In this document: piece after piece, positions 49,838 to 58,766 of the stretch
How the letters are laid out: each line of letters begins with the position of its first letter
Position numbering within the stretch: the stretch's first letter is position 1
Source: ZC4RG30 sp965652645
Lineage (GTDB): Bacteria > Pseudomonadota > Gammaproteobacteria > Steroidobacterales > Steroidobacteraceae
NCBI GenBank assembly: GCA_965652645.1
Contig: CBFGXE010000008.1
Span: 46,720 to 110,719 of the forward strand
DNA: 64,000 nt
Reading direction: 5' to 3'
Translations under genes and position numbers: made by a program
The notes under the pieces: generated by a model
The model's database searches: none
The model's input: only the letters and a program-made list of their open reading frames with translations
Told to the model about the DNA's origin: nothing

Positions 49838-51973
49838 CTACTGCGGGTGCGCGTTCCCGGTGGTGGCAATGTGGTCCTGGTAATCCTCGTTGGCGCGCGC
49901 GATGAGGTAGGCGTTGATGGCCTCCACGTCGGCAGGCTGCAGCAGGTCCTTGAAGGCCTGCATGCCCTTCTCGCGCAGCGCCGGCGTGCTCTCCAGCACG
50001 ATGTTGCTGAACTCGCGGCGGGTCTCCTGCGTCATCCAGCGCAGGTCCTTCAGGCCGCCGACGGCATTCTCGCCATGGCAGCGCGAGCAGGTCTCGCCGA
50101 ACAGGCGGCGGCCCTCGCGCACCTGCGCCTCGGAGGCGCGCAACGGCGGCGGCGCGGGGATTTCCGACGGCGGCGGCATGGGCGGCAGCTCCACGCCCTT
50201 CGCATCCAGCCTGAACACCAGCAGGCGCGCCGGCCCGAAGCGCACCGGCGGGTTCTCGCGCGCCAGGCCCGCCACCGGCGAGCCGCCCCAGCCCACGTTC
50301 AACGCGATGTACTGCACGCCATCGACCATGTAGGTCATGGGGCCCGCGATGCCCACGGTCTGCGTGTCCATCTCCCACAGCTTCGTGCCGTCGGTGGCCT
50401 TGTAGATGGCCAGTGTGCGGTCGATGGTTCCCTGCACCAGCAGGTTGCCCGCCGTGGCCAGCACGCCGCCGGAACCGGGGTACTTGTAGTCCACGCGGAA
50501 GGCCTCGGTCTGCGTCACCGGGTCCCAGGCCAGCAGGTAACCCTTCTCGCGGCTGTCCGCGATCTGCTGCAGCTCGCGGCGGCGCGCCGGGTCAGCCGTG
50601 AACGAATTGCCCGTGTTCGAGCGCCACGGCACGAAACGGAACTCGCCATCGGCCACGCGCGCCTGCACCACCCACTGCTCCTGCGCAGGGAAGTACACCA
50701 GGCCGGTGAGCGGTGAATACGCCATGGGATGCCAGCTGTGCGCGGCCATCCAGGTGGGCGTCATCAGCTCGGGCCTTTCGGTGACATAGGCGCCGGGATT
50801 CACCTTCGGGCGGCCGGTGGTCATGTCGATCCCGGTGGCCCAGAGGTTCGGCACGTAGGTCTTCGCCGAGATCAGCTCGCCCGTGGCGCGGTCGAGCACG
50901 TAGAAGAAGCCGTTCTTCGGCGCCTGCATGATCACCTGGCGCTGGCGGCCGTCGATCTGGAGGTCGGCCAGCATCATCGGCTGCGTGCAGGTGAAGTCCC
51001 ACTGCTCCTCGGGGACCATCTGGTAGTGCCACACATATTCGCCCGTGTCGGCATTCACCGCGATGATGGAGCACAGGAACAGGTTGTCGCCGCCGCCCGG
51101 CGAGCGGAAGGCCTGGATGTGCGGCGAGCCATTGCCCGTGCCGATGTACACCAGGTTCAGCTTCGGGTCGTACACCAGCGAGTCCCAGGCCGTGCCGCCG
51201 CCGCCGTATTTCCACCACTCGCCATTCCAGGTCTTCGTGGCCATCTCCATCACGCTGTCGGAGGCCTCGCCATCCGGCCCCTTCGACGGATCACCGGGCA
51301 CGGTGTAGAACTTCCACAGTTTCTCGCCGGTGCCCGCATCCCAGGCGGTCACGTAACCGCGCGCGCCATAGTCCGCGCCGCCATTGCCGATCACCACCTT
51401 GCCGTCGAACACGCGCGGCGCGCCGGTAATGGAGTACGGCCACTCCGGATCGAGCGTCTGCACTGACCAGATCTTCCGGCCATTGCGCGCGTCCACGGCG
51501 ATGAGCTGGCCATCGAGGGCCGCGATGTAGACCTTGCCCTCCCAGATGGCGATGCCGCGCGAAGTGGGGCCACAGCAGGCCAGTCGCGCCCACTGGCGGT
51601 CCACCTGCGGGTCGAAGCGCCACAGCACCTTGCCGGTGGTGGCCTCGTAGGCCGTGACCACGTTCCACACGGACACGTTGTAGAGCACGCCATCGACGTA
51701 CAGCGGCGTCGCCTGCACGCCCCGGAAGGTGTTCAGGTCGTCGTACCAGGCAAGACCCAGGCGCGACACATTCTGGTCGTTGATGGCGGTGAGCGGCGAG
51801 AAGCGCTGTTCGTCCCAGGTGCGGCCATAGGACATCCACTGCCCTTCGTTGGCGCTGGCATCGGGCGCCAGCATGCGCGCGGCGGTGACGTGCCCGCTCC
51901 GGTTGGTCGCACAGGATACCGCCAGCAGCATGCCGGCCAGGACAACGGCCGTGGCCACGAACCTCTTGGTCAT
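49838..51973 (-). CDS. PQQ-dependent quinohaemoprotein dehydrogenase (lipoprotein)
   Basis: 711 residues from ATG 51973, with GGGGGAG upstream. Lipobox-like LLAVSC near residue 20. PQQ beta-propeller with adjacent cysteines in RLACCGPTSRG (vicinal disulfide of quinoprotein alcohol dehydrogenases), propeller repeats such as AYEATTGKVLWRF and TAWDAGTGEKLWKF, and a C-terminal cytochrome c with CSRCH (near 622) and a later Met. This is the type II quinohaemoprotein alcohol dehydrogenase layout: oxidation of a primary alcohol or similar substrate in the periplasm with electrons passed to haem c. No pqq biosynthesis genes are in the window. Confidence 0.9.
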   Translation of the reverse strand: MTKRFVATAVVLAGMLLAVSCATNRSGHVTAARMLAPDASANEGQWMSYGRTWDEQRFSPLTAINDQNVSRLGLAWYDDLNTFRGVQATPLYVDGVLYNVSVWNVVTAYEATTGKVLWRFDPQVDRQWARLACCGPTSRGIAIWEGKVYIAALDGQLIAVDARNGRKIWSVQTLDPEWPYSITGAPRVFDGKVVIGNGGADYGARGYVTAWDAGTGEKLWKFYTVPGDPSKGPDGEASDSVMEMATKTWNGEWWKYGGGGTAWDSLVYDPKLNLVYIGTGNGSPHIQAFRSPGGGDNLFLCSIIAVNADTGEYVWHYQMVPEEQWDFTCTQPMMLADLQIDGRQRQVIMQAPKNGFFYVLDRATGELISAKTYVPNLWATGIDMTTGRPKVNPGAYVTERPELMTPTWMAAHSWHPMAYSPLTGLVYFPAQEQWVVQARVADGEFRFVPWRSNTGNSFTADPARRRELQQIADSREKGYLLAWDPVTQTEAFRVDYKYPGSGGVLATAGNLLVQGTIDRTLAIYKATDGTKLWEMDTQTVGIAGPMTYMVDGVQYIALNVGWGGSPVAGLARENPPVRFGPARLLVFRLDAKGVELPPMPPPSEIPAPPPLRASEAQVREGRRLFGETCSRCHGENAVGGLKDLRWMTQETRREFSNIVLESTPALREKGMQAFKDLLQPADVEAINAYLIARANEDYQDHIATTGNAHPQ

Positions 51974-52028
51974 CACTCCCCCGTCAGCCGGGCCGATGGC
52001 CCGTTCGCCAGCCCGTGATGTTACAACT

Positions 52029-52820
52029 TCAGCCGGCGGCCTCGCGCCGCAGCCTTTCGACTTCCGCACTGCCCAGGTAGCGCCGCACGCCCGAGTGCAC
52101 CAGGTAGAGCACCGGGATCATGGCTACCGCCGCCAGCATCTTGTAGAGGTAGTTCACCGTGCCCACGGCGAGGAACTGCGTTACCGGCCACTTCTGCGGC
52201 CCGATCACGAAGGCGATGTACAGCACGATGAAGCTGTCGAAGAGCTGCGAAACGGCGGTGGAGCCGGTGGCCCGCAGCCACAGCCAGCGCTCGCCGGTAG
52301 CCTGCCGGATGCGGTGGAACACCGTGACGTCGATGAGCTGGCCGACGAGGAAGGCGGTGATCGAGCCGGCAATGGTCCACATGCCCTGCCCGAAGATCAG
52401 TGCATAGGCGCGCTGGATGTCCGGCACGCCGAGATCGGCGTTGGCATCCACCCAGAAGCCGGCCGGCGCCAGGTGGATGGCCACCCAGGCGGCGAAGAAC
52501 GCCCAGGCGATGAACGCCACCGCCAGCCACGACACCAGGCGCACGCCGCGCCGGCCGTAGTATTCGTTGATGAGGTCGGTGAGCACGAACACCAGCGGCC
52601 AGTAGACCACGCCGGCGGTGAACGACAAGGTGCCGGAGACGCCGAACAGGCTCCACTGCACGTCATTCGTGCCCAGCGTGCGCTCCAGCGAGAAGATCTT
52701 CACCCCGACGAACTCGGCCAGCAGCGCGTCGGTGATCAGGAAGCCGGACAGCGCCAGGAACAGGCGCGTGGCACGCGAATCAGCCAGGTGTGCCGGAGCG
52801 TTTCCCTGCGCCGGTGCCAC
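52029..52820 (-). CDS. VUT-family (YhhQ-like) transporter
   Basis: 263 residues from GTG 52820. About six spans; family motifs GVVYWPLVFVLTDLINEYYGRRGVR and SITAFLVGQLIDVTVFHRIRQ. YhhQ imports queuosine precursors (preQ0/preQ1) in Escherichia coli; VUT members are broadly assigned to this role. A longer periplasmic loop with DANADLGVPDIQRAY is visible. Starts 6 bp after sppA on the same strand. Confidence 0.85.
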   Translation of the reverse strand: MAPAQGNAPAHLADSRATRLFLALSGFLITDALLAEFVGVKIFSLERTLGTNDVQWSLFGVSGTLSFTAGVVYWPLVFVLTDLINEYYGRRGVRLVSWLAVAFIAWAFFAAWVAIHLAPAGFWVDANADLGVPDIQRAYALIFGQGMWTIAGSITAFLVGQLIDVTVFHRIRQATGERWLWLRATGSTAVSQLFDSFIVLYIAFVIGPQKWPVTQFLAVGTVNYLYKMLAAVAMIPVLYLVHSGVRRYLGSAEVERLRREAAG

Positions 52821-52826
52821 GGGACC

Positions 52827-54677
52827 CTACTCGGCGGCGCAGAGACAGTGGGTCAGCGGGCGCCCGTCGGACAGCAGCGCCTCCAGTCGGTCGAACTGCT
52901 GCTGCAGCAGCGCCAGCGGCGCCACCTGCACCTCGACCTCGCGCACCGCGGGGCCCAGCAGCGTGCCCGACAGGCGCGCCCCCTTGATGCGCAGCTGCAG
53001 GGCCAGCTGCTCCGCCCAGGAGAGCCGCGGCTCGATGCGGCGCACGCCATAGCCGGGCTTGAGGTCCGCCAGTTCCGCGGCGGCCTGCACGGCATCCTCG
53101 TAACCGCCCAGGGAATCGACCAGGCCGAGGCGATGCGCCTCGCTGCCGATCCACACCCTGCCCTGCGCCACCTCGTGCACCTCGTCGCGGGTCTTGCCGC
53201 GTCCGTCGCCCACATGGCCCAGGAACACGTCGTAGATGCGCTGCACGGAAAGCCCGGCATAGTCGCGCAGCAGCGGGTTCATCGGGCGATCGATGCGCAT
53301 GGTCCCCGACAACGGCGTGGTGCCCACGCCGTCCACGCTGATGCCCACCTTGTCGAGCGTGCGATTGACGGTGGGAATGGCCGCATACACGCCGATGGAG
53401 CCGGTGAGCGTGGTCGCGCTGGCGATGATGCGGTCCGCCGGCGCCGCCACGTAGTAGCCGCCGGAGGCCGCCAGGTCGCCCATGGACACCACCACGGGCT
53501 TGCCCGCGCCGCGCAGCGCCACCACTTCGCGCAGGATCACCTCGGAGGCCAGCGCGCTGCCGCCCGGGCTGTCCACGCGCAGCACCACGGCGGAAATGTC
53601 CTCGTCCTCGCGCGCCTGGCGCAGCAGCCCGGCGATGGTGTCGCCACCCACGGTGCCGGAAGGCTGCTCGCCATCCAGGATGGTGCCGCTGGCCACCACC
53701 ACGCCGACGCTGCCCGCCCCGGCGGGCGCCAGGCGCTGCGCGGCATGGCGCAGCTGCACGTAGTCGCCGTAATTGATGCGGGAGTAGTTCTGTCCCTTGG
53801 TGTCGCGGCCGACGAGCTCTGCCAGGCGCTCGGTGATGCCGTTGGCATCGCGCAGCCCGGTGACGAGGCCGGCTTCCAGCGCCACGCGCGCGGAATCCCC
53901 GCCATTGCTGCGCAGGGCATCCACGTAGCCGGCCGCATACTGCTCTATCACGTCCGGATCGAGCCCGCGCGCCTCGCCCACGGCCTGCTTCCAGGCATCC
54001 CACAGCGCGGTGAGATAGGCCAGGCTGGCCTCGCGCTCCTGCGGCGACATGTCCTTGCGCACCAGGTCTTCGGCGGCCGTCTTGAAGCTGTTGTCATCGG
54101 GACGGAACAGGTGCACGTCCACGGCCAGCTTGTCGAGCAGGCCCTTGTAGTACATGCGGAACTGGCCGTAACCGTCGATCAGCACCTCGCCCATGGGATC
54201 CAGGTAGATCTCGTCGGCGTGCGCCGCGACGTAGTAGCGCGAGCGCGTCAGCGAGGTGCCCCAGGCGATGATCTTCTTGCCGCTGGCCCGGAACTCGCGC
54301 ATCGCGGCGGCCACTTCTTCCAGCGTGGGCTGGCCGGCGCCACCGAGGTAGTCCAGCTGCAGCGCGATGGCCGCGACGCGCCGGTCACCCGCGGCAGCGC
54401 GGATGGCGTCAGTGAGGTCCCAGAGCAGGGTTTCGGTCTGGCCCGCGCCGCGGGCCTCGTTGAAGGCGATGGTGAGCGGATCGCCGGTGCGCTGCTCGAC
54501 AATCTCCCCGGAGGGCTGGATGAGCAGCGCGCCTTGCGCCGGCAGCTTGGGCACGCCGCCGCGCAGCGCGCCCACGATGAATCCGAAGACCAGCAACAAC
54601 AGCAGCAGGTGCAGGATCCGGCGCAGCACGTCCAGGCCGCGCCAGACTCCCCGGAAAAATCCGCCTGCCGATGCCAT
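52827..54677 (-). CDS. sppA: Signal peptide peptidase SppA, 67-kDa type
   Basis: 616 residues, equal to the long Escherichia coli form. One N-terminal span (DVLRRILHLLLLLLVFGFIVGAL). Two ClpP-like repeats: the first carries the Lys in ASGKKIIAWG (near 145), the second the Ser in MGDLAASGGYYVAAPADRI (near 405). A Ser-Lys protease that degrades cleaved signal peptides at the inner membrane. 17 bp after rplS. Confidence 0.93.
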   Translation of the reverse strand: MASAGGFFRGVWRGLDVLRRILHLLLLLLVFGFIVGALRGGVPKLPAQGALLIQPSGEIVEQRTGDPLTIAFNEARGAGQTETLLWDLTDAIRAAAGDRRVAAIALQLDYLGGAGQPTLEEVAAAMREFRASGKKIIAWGTSLTRSRYYVAAHADEIYLDPMGEVLIDGYGQFRMYYKGLLDKLAVDVHLFRPDDNSFKTAAEDLVRKDMSPQEREASLAYLTALWDAWKQAVGEARGLDPDVIEQYAAGYVDALRSNGGDSARVALEAGLVTGLRDANGITERLAELVGRDTKGQNYSRINYGDYVQLRHAAQRLAPAGAGSVGVVVASGTILDGEQPSGTVGGDTIAGLLRQAREDEDISAVVLRVDSPGGSALASEVILREVVALRGAGKPVVVSMGDLAASGGYYVAAPADRIIASATTLTGSIGVYAAIPTVNRTLDKVGISVDGVGTTPLSGTMRIDRPMNPLLRDYAGLSVQRIYDVFLGHVGDGRGKTRDEVHEVAQGRVWIGSEAHRLGLVDSLGGYEDAVQAAAELADLKPGYGVRRIEPRLSWAEQLALQLRIKGARLSGTLLGPAVREVEVQVAPLALLQQQFDRLEALLSDGRPLTHCLCAAE

Positions 54678-54694
54678 CGGTCAGCGGAAGGCCG

Positions 54695-55039
54695 TCAGAC
54701 CTTCTCTTCGATGCGGGCGGCCTTGCCGGACAGGTCGCGCAGGTAGTAGAGCTTGGCGCGGCGCACGTTGCCGCGGCGCTTCACCGAGATGCTGTCGATG
54801 GCCGGGCTGTGCAGCTGGAACACGCGCTCCACGCCCTCGCCGTGGCTGATCTTGCGCACGGTGACCGAGGAGTTGAAACCGCGGTTGCTGCGCGCGATCA
54901 CCACGCCTTCGTAGGCCTGCACGCGCTCGCGATCGCCTTCCTTCACCTTCACGTTCACCACGATGGTGTCGCCGGGCTTGAACTCCGGCACCTTGCGCGT
55001 GGCGCGCTCGGCTTCGATCTGCTGGATGATGTGGTTCAT
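54695..55039 (-). CDS. rplS: 50S ribosomal protein L19
   Basis: 114 residues from ATG 55039 (MNHIIQQIEAERATRKVPEFKPGDTIVV). GVVIARSNRGFNSSVTVRKISHGEGVERVFQLHSP and KRRGNVRRAKLYYLRDLSGKAARI are L19 signatures. Sits at the 30S-50S interface. Start overlaps the trmD stop (ATGA). Confidence 0.97.
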   Translation of the reverse strand: MNHIIQQIEAERATRKVPEFKPGDTIVVNVKVKEGDRERVQAYEGVVIARSNRGFNSSVTVRKISHGEGVERVFQLHSPAIDSISVKRRGNVRRAKLYYLRDLSGKAARIEEKV

Positions 55040-55785
55040 GGTTCGTTCTGCCTTTCCTGCAAATATCCGTTCAAGAGCTCGATCTCCTCGTCGGTGCTGG
55101 CCCGCCGCGCCACCAGCAGGTCCGGGCGCCGTTGCCACGTCCTGCCGAGGGCCTGCTGCAACCGCCAGCGCCTGATGCGCTCGTGGTCGCCGCCGGCCAG
55201 CACCTCAGGCACCTTCAACCCCGCGAACTCCTCGGGCCGGGTGTAGTGCGGCCAGTCCAGCAGACCGTCCGCAAAACTTTCCTCGGCACTCGAACGCGCG
55301 TCGTTCAAGGCGCCTTCCATCAACCTCGCCACCGCGTCGATCACGATCAACGCCGGCAACTCGCCACCGGAGAGCACATAGTCGCCCACCGACAGCTCCT
55401 CGTCGATCGACGTCGCGATCACGCGCTCGTCGATCCCCTCATATCGTCCCGCGACCAGCACCAGGCCCGGTTCGCTCTTCAGCGCCCCGGCCCGTGCCTG
55501 GTCGAACCTCCGGCCCTGGGCCGAGAGGTAGATCCTGCGGCTGCCCGCCGGCACCCTCTGCGCCGCCGCGGCAATCGCCGCGGTGAGCGGTTCGGGCTTC
55601 ATCACCATGCCCGGGCCGCCGCCGTAAGGCCGGTCATCCACGGTGCGGTGCACGTCGGTGGTGTGGTCGCGCGGATCCTCCGTGCCCACCGACAGCAGCC
55701 CGCGGCGGATGGCCCGCCCCGTGATGCCGAACTCCAGCGCCTGGCGGATCATCGCGGGGAACAGCGTGACGACTTCGACTTTCAC
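55036..55785 (-). CDS. trmD: tRNA (guanine-37-N1)-methyltransferase
   Basis: 249 residues from GTG 55785. SPOUT methyltransferase; makes m1G37 and prevents frameshifting. DRPYGGGPGMVMKPEPL, GRYEGIDERVI, ELSVGDYVLSGGELPALIVIDAVARL (trefoil knot) and LDWPHYTRPEEF are all present. Start overlaps the rimM stop (GTGA). Confidence 0.97.
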   Translation of the reverse strand: MKVEVVTLFPAMIRQALEFGITGRAIRRGLLSVGTEDPRDHTTDVHRTVDDRPYGGGPGMVMKPEPLTAAIAAAAQRVPAGSRRIYLSAQGRRFDQARAGALKSEPGLVLVAGRYEGIDERVIATSIDEELSVGDYVLSGGELPALIVIDAVARLMEGALNDARSSAEESFADGLLDWPHYTRPEEFAGLKVPEVLAGGDHERIRRWRLQQALGRTWQRRPDLLVARRASTDEEIELLNGYLQERQNEP

Positions 55786-56297
55786 AGCTGGGCCGGCCAG
55801 TCGACTTCGATCAACCGCTGCCCCGCATCGATGCGCAGCAAATGCTGCTTCGACACCGGCAGCCAGTGTTCGCGTTCACCCTTCACCACCATCACCGCGC
55901 CGGCGGGCAGGTCGGCGAAATAGTCCACCCTGCCCAGCTCCACCTGCTCGACATTGCGGACCGTGAAGCCCACAAGGTCGTCGCGGTAGTGTTCCCCTTC
56001 CGCCAGCGGCGGCAGGTTCTCCCGCGCGATGCGCACCCACCAGCCGGTCAGCGCCTGTGCCGCTGTCCGGTCGGCGATGCCTTCGAAGCGCACCCGCAAC
56101 CCGTTACGGTACGGCACGCCCTCCAGCAACCTGATCGTCCTTGTCGCGCCATTGGGCGCGCTCAACTGCCATTCCTCGTGGTCCAGCAGTGAATCGGGTG
56201 GGTCGGTGAACGACCGGACCAGCAACCACCCGGCGATGCCATGCGGGGCGCCCACCTGGCCGAGCGTGAGCGCTGGCCCGGGGTGCTCATCCGCCAT
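55782..56297 (-). CDS. rimM: 16S rRNA processing protein RimM
   Basis: 171 residues from ATG 56297. N-terminal RimM domain (LGQVGAPHGIAGWLLVRSFTDPPDSLLDH) and C-terminal PRC-barrel (HYRDDLVGFTVRNVEQVELGRVDYF... GAVMVVKG). Assists 30S head assembly with S19. Four bp after rpsP. Confidence 0.96.
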   Translation of the reverse strand: MADEHPGPALTLGQVGAPHGIAGWLLVRSFTDPPDSLLDHEEWQLSAPNGATRTIRLLEGVPYRNGLRVRFEGIADRTAAQALTGWWVRIARENLPPLAEGEHYRDDLVGFTVRNVEQVELGRVDYFADLPAGAVMVVKGEREHWLPVSKQHLLRIDAGQRLIEVDWPAQL

Positions 56298-56301
56298 GGC
56301 T

Positions 56302-56583
56302 TCAGGCCGCGGCAGCGCCTGCGTCCGCGTCCGCGACCGCCTGCTTGCGGTAGTCGCGCACCAGATGGCTCACGCGCTCGGACAGCTGCGCGCCCTTGGA
56401 CACCCAGTAGTCGATGCGCGCCAGGTCAAGGCGCACCTTCGGCTCGGCCTTGCGGGCCTTGGGATTGAAGAAGCCCACCTGCTCCAGGCCCTTGCCGCCC
56501 TGGCGCTGGCGATGGTCGGTCACGACCACGTGGAAATAGGGGGAATTGCGCGAACCGCGCCGCGTAAGACGAATGGTCACCAT
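56302..56583 (-). CDS. rpsP: 30S ribosomal protein S16
   Basis: 93 residues from ATG 56583 (MVTIRLTRRGSRNSPYFHVVVTDHRQRQGGKGLEQVGFFNP). First gene of rpsP-rimM-trmD-rplS. Slightly longer than Escherichia coli S16 through an alanine-rich end. Confidence 0.97.
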   Translation of the reverse strand: MVTIRLTRRGSRNSPYFHVVVTDHRQRQGGKGLEQVGFFNPKARKAEPKVRLDLARIDYWVSKGAQLSERVSHLVRDYRKQAVADADAGAAAA

Positions 56584-56630
56584 ATCGGGTCCTGGCCTCA
56601 GTCTGTTAGGGCTACCGAAAAGAGCGCGGG

Positions 56631-56659
56631 ATTCTACGCAGATCAACGGCTTGGGGCAA
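56631..56659 (-). promoter_or_regulatory. Promoter of the rpsP operon
   Basis: Minus-strand TTGCCC (56654-56659), 17-bp spacer and TAGAAT (56631-56636). Transcription would start near 56624, giving a leader of about 40 nt. The remaining bases up to 56830 contain only GC-rich inverted patches and no gene. Confidence 0.6.
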
Positions 56660-56830
56660 ATCAGTGCACCGCCGGAGGCTGCCTGCGGCAGGGGTAAGGG
56701 TTGAGGCCCCCGCAGGGACTGTTACGGGCAGATCAGGCGCCCGGGTATGGTTATGTCAAATCCCCGGCCAGCACCGCCCGGCGTCCGATTCCTTTTCAAT
56801 ACGCGACCTGATGAATCACGGAGCCTGACC

Positions 56831-57628
56831 ATGCCGATGGACATTGTGGACTACGAGATCTATGGCGATGACATGCAATACGTCGAGGTCGAACTCGACC
56901 CCGGCGAGGCCGCCATCGGCGAGGCCGGCGCCATGATGATGATGCAGGACGGCATCGGGATGGACACCGTGTTCGGCGACGGCTCCTCGCAGCAGGGTGG
57001 CCTGTTCGGCAAGCTGCTGGGCGCGGGCAAGCGCCTGGTCACCGGCGAGTCGCTGTTCACCACCATCTTCCACAACGAGTCCACGGGCAAACGTCGCGTG
57101 GCCTTTGCCGCACCCTACCCCGGCAAGATCATTCCCGTGCACCTGGGCGAGCTGGGCGGCACGCTGATCTGCCAGAAGGACAGCTTCCTGTGCGCCGCGC
57201 GCGGCGTGTCGCTGGGCATCGCCTTCCAGCGCCGGCTGGGCGCGGGCCTGTTCGGCGGCGAGGGTTTCATCATGCAGAGGCTGGATGGCGACGGGCTGGT
57301 GTTCGTGCATGCCGGCGGCACGCTGATGGCGCGTGACCTGGCGCCCGGCGAGCGGCTGCGCGTGGACACCGGCTGCGTGGTGGCGCTCCAGCAGAGCGTG
57401 GACTTCGACATCCAGTACGTCGGCAAGCTGAAGAGCGCGCTGTTCTCCGGCGAGGGCCTGTTCTTCGCCACGCTCACCGGCCCGGGACGCGTGTGGCTGC
57501 AGTCGCTGCCCATCTCGCGCCTGGCCAACCGCATCATCGCCATGGCGCCGGCCGCAGGTGGCCGCTCCAGGGGCGAAGGTTCGCTGCTGGGCGGACTGGG
57601 AGGCCTGCTGGATGGCGACAACCGCTGA
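56831..57628 (+). CDS. AIM24/TIGR00266-family protein
   Basis: 265 residues from ATG 56831, with GGAG 7 nt upstream (frame opens at 56747). Beta-rich AIM24 fold: MQYVEVELDPGEAAIGEAGAMMMMQDGI, GGTLICQKDSFLCAARGVSLGIAFQRR, GEGFIMQRLDGDGLVFVHAGGTL and VWLQSLPISRLANRI. Glycine-rich end. Function of bacterial AIM24-like proteins is not established. The downstream M48 gene begins inside its last codons. Confidence 0.88.
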   Translation: MPMDIVDYEIYGDDMQYVEVELDPGEAAIGEAGAMMMMQDGIGMDTVFGDGSSQQGGLFGKLLGAGKRLVTGESLFTTIFHNESTGKRRVAFAAPYPGKIIPVHLGELGGTLICQKDSFLCAARGVSLGIAFQRRLGAGLFGGEGFIMQRLDGDGLVFVHAGGTLMARDLAPGERLRVDTGCVVALQQSVDFDIQYVGKLKSALFSGEGLFFATLTGPGRVWLQSLPISRLANRIIAMAPAAGGRSRGEGSLLGGLGGLLDGDNR

Positions 57629-58715
57629 CCCCGCTGGCGTCGGCACCGTGCTGGCGGCGCGGCTGTTCGGCGGCGGCGCGCCACCGACCGGCGAGGATGC
57701 CGAGCTCACCTTCTGGTCCAGCCAGGTCGAGGTGCGCTCGGCGCGCGGTACGCAGCGCGTGCCGGTGTCCAGCCTCGGCGTGCGCGAGGCAGGGAGTACC
57801 ACCGCCGGACTCGAGCTGTCCTGGGAAGGTCGCGGCGGAACCTGCGCCGTGCAGGTGCACGATCCCGCGGCGGTGGCGCGGCTGCATTCGCATCCCCTGC
57901 TGGCGGGCCTGCCACAGATGGCACAGCTGCGCGCCGCCCGGCACCGCCAGCGCGCGTGGCGGACGCTCGGGCTGGCCATGCTGGCAATCCTGGTGCTGCT
58001 GCCACTGCTCCTGCTGCTGGTGTTCATCTGGCAGGCCGACCGCATCGCCGGCGCCATTGCCGGGCGCATTCCGGTGGCGCGCGAGGAACAGCTCGGGCGA
58101 CAGCTCTTCGCCAGCATGCGCGACACGCTGAAACTGCAGGAACAGGGCGACACGCTGGTGCTGGTGCGCAGCCTGGGCGAACGACTCACGCAGGAGGCCC
58201 GTTTCCGCTACGAATTCCACGTGGCCGAAGATCCGGCCGTCAACGCCTTCGCCCTGCCCGGCGGCATCATCGTCGTGCACACCGGCCTGGTCGAGGCAAC
58301 CAGGCGCCAGGAGGAGCTGGCCGGCGTGCTTGCGCACGAAGTGCAGCACGTGGAGTTGCGCCATGGGCTGAAGCGAATGGTGAAGGAGCTGGGACTGCGC
58401 GGATTGTGGGCCGCGCTCACCGGCGACCTGGGCAGCGCGCTGGCCGGCGAGGCGGCGCTGCAGCTCACCTCGCTGCGTTTCTCCCGCGCCGCGGAGCTCG
58501 AGGCCGACGCCCTCGGATTCGACGCCCTCCTCGCGCATGGCATCGATCCGCAAGGCATGGTGGATTTCTTCGGCACCATGGAAAGGGCAGCCGGTGCGGC
58601 GCCGCCCGCGTGGCTGTCGACCCATCCCGCCAGCGCGGCGCGACAGCAGGCGTTGCAGGCGCGGCTCGACGCCCTCGACTCCGGCGGCGGTCCGGCAACG
58701 CAACCGGCACAGTGA
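57612..58715 (+). CDS. Membrane-anchored M48 metallopeptidase
   Basis: 367 residues from ATG 57612, overlapping the AIM24-like gene by 17 nt in another frame. N-terminal soluble beta domain (about 10-95), one membrane span (about 118-142, LGLAMLAILVLLPLLLLLVFIW), then the M48 domain with AFALPGGIIVVHTGL, zinc motif HEVQH and third ligand in AAELEADALG. The protease domain should lie in the periplasm. Coupling suggests joint work with the AIM24-like protein. Confidence 0.85.
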   Translation: MATTADPAGVGTVLAARLFGGGAPPTGEDAELTFWSSQVEVRSARGTQRVPVSSLGVREAGSTTAGLELSWEGRGGTCAVQVHDPAAVARLHSHPLLAGLPQMAQLRAARHRQRAWRTLGLAMLAILVLLPLLLLLVFIWQADRIAGAIAGRIPVAREEQLGRQLFASMRDTLKLQEQGDTLVLVRSLGERLTQEARFRYEFHVAEDPAVNAFALPGGIIVVHTGLVEATRRQEELAGVLAHEVQHVELRHGLKRMVKELGLRGLWAALTGDLGSALAGEAALQLTSLRFSRAAELEADALGFDALLAHGIDPQGMVDFFGTMERAAGAAPPAWLSTHPASAARQQALQARLDALDSGGGPATQPAQ

Positions 58716-58766
58716 ACTGACGCTGCCGGGCGGCGTGACCGCGATCGCGTCCGCGGCCCGGAACGA

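Noticed and set aside
51849..54746. 965-residue plus-strand frame opposite the PQQ dehydrogenase, VUT and sppA genes
   Set aside because: Crosses three minus-strand genes with intact motifs; composition is typical of a reverse-strand shadow in GC-rich DNA.
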